64,000 nt of DNA from Piscicola geometra (Eukaryota > Annelida > Clitellata > Hirudinida > Piscicolidae), in NCBI GenBank assembly GCA_943735955.1, contig OX030960.1, forward strand, positions 80,394 to 144,393. Reading direction: 5' to 3'. Below are positions 62,936 through 64,000 of the stretch, piece after piece. The position numbers and the translations under genes were made by a program. The notes under the pieces were generated by a model. It did no database searches. It was not told the origin of the DNA and worked only from the letters and a program-made list of their open reading frames with translations. Position 1 is the stretch's first letter; the number at the start of each line of letters is the position of its first letter.

Positions 62936-64000
62936 TCGCTCTCTTCAGTTATTATTAGCTCTAATCAAATGCACTAAAAAGTTGACTATTTTTCACTATA
63001 TTAGCTGCTTTGACTTAAATATTTTTCCCAATTAGAGATAATTTTAAATTAAAATAGAAATGTAAAATAGATTTCTAACATCACAAAAGGCTCTGGTAGC
63101 GACACGTCCAACTCTGATGTTGTGTTCTCTGTTCTCCTCGCTGCAAAGATTGAAGTTTTATGACTTTTAGATAATAAATTACAAAATATAAATAATAAGT
63201 TTTGTAAGAGCTTCTCACGTGTTGTCTGCATTCCTAATGAGCTAGCCCACTTTTCACTCAATTTCAATACAAACGACGTTCACGGAAAGAAGTACGAGAT
63301 CTTTCCGGCTTTTATAGAGACTGGGAGCTGCTGCATGAGTTGCATTCAGTCTACATCTGCATGGTGAATCCTTTGCGACATGCTCAATTGATGATTGATT
63401 AGTACAAAATAAAAAAGATTAATACTAAATTTTAAAACTCAAATAAATAATTAAAAATTTAACAGAAAATAGATTCTTAGTTTCATTTTATTCCAATAAG
63501 TTAAACATCTTTATAATCTTCACTTTTGGTGGGACGTAATTGTGAATATTTGTACAATTCATCCTCTTCTGATTTTTCTTCCTTGTTCATTATTATTAAT
63601 TCCTCAATAATTTTAGATATAGGTTTTTTGACAACATTCTTATTCTCCACAACTGCACAAATAAAATCATTCGTATATTTTGATAGTATAAAAATTGTAT
63701 TATATTTTTATTTATGTAGTTTATCTGATATATCTGTATATACAAAATGTAATTGTCAAAAGTAAGTATCTGTATATCCTCAATCGAACTCGAACTATTA
63801 AGTTTGGGTTCGATTCTCATCTCTATTAGATATCTATTAGATATCGTGGTTGATTGATTTATGGGTGTCATAAGACTAATTGTTCGAATAACATATACAA
63901 GCATCTGGAATTCTAGATATCCTTTCTTAAACAAAAACTCTATATAAATCGAAAGATTTGGCTTCGATTCATTAATTCAAAAATAAATGCAGGCGTATCC
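62936..64000. other. AT-rich intergenic to window end, no gene seen
   Basis: No recognisable coding exon or structured repeat. The longest frames (112 codons on minus at 63,934-63,596) are Ile/Asn/Tyr-rich, as expected from AT-rich non-coding DNA. Confidence 0.4.

Overview
The window is eukaryotic, from an invertebrate animal genome. It has spliced genes with GT/AG introns, very large tandem-repeat arrays, non-LTR retrotransposons, tRNA-derived SINE-like repeats, and decayed hAT and FLYWCH/MULE DNA transposons. The only recognisable host gene is TRAPPC12, a subunit of the TRAPP III vesicle-tethering complex. Nothing fixes the phylum. An arthropod, perhaps a crustacean (a group known for heavy simple-repeat load), would fit, but this is a guess.

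Layout. Bases 1-38,499 are almost pure tandem repeat in three different arrays: a 20-bp minisatellite (1-27,857), a 10-bp pyrimidine-rich minisatellite (27,858-31,300), a 200-N assembly gap (31,301-31,500) and a 15-bp array (31,501-38,496). The third array runs directly into the 3' splice site of a TRAPPC12 exon (38,500-38,638). A 303-bp intron and a second TRAPPC12 exon (38,942-39,054) follow. The giant arrays are therefore probably intronic to TRAPPC12, and no further exon of that gene is visible. All the very long open frames in this part are by-products of stop-free repeat units.

From 39,058 come (ATCC)n, a perfect TAGG array of about 299 copies, and a minus-strand LINE (reverse transcriptase plus RNase H) for which the TAGG array is the 3' tail. 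At about 42,780 this LINE is joined in the same orientation to the 5' half of a different LINE (5' UTR, APE endonuclease, start of RT). The joint looks chimeric.

Bases 45,485-46,778 hold a minus-strand FLYWCH-domain pseudogene of the MULE transposase type. It is interrupted by the most unusual object in the window: a foldback element of 5,558 bp (46,779-52,336) bounded by a 9-bp target-site duplication. Its inverted arms are built of exactly 172-bp tandem units, about 24.4 copies on the left and about 5 on the right. The left arm shows a 7-unit (1,204-bp) higher-order repeat, and a (TAG)n loop sits at the centre.

Bases 52,346-64,000 are AT-rich intergenic or repeat-derived sequence. They contain a decayed ZMYM1-like hAT transposase, several copies of a small dispersed repeat with GGACCCC motifs, a tail-to-tail pair of SINE-like elements, two LINE remnants, a second FLYWCH-MULE pseudogene whose exon structure matches the first, and a 15-bp AT-rich minisatellite. 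Every transposase or RT reading frame seen is broken by stops or frameshifts, except the RT/RNase H frame of the TAGG-tailed LINE.
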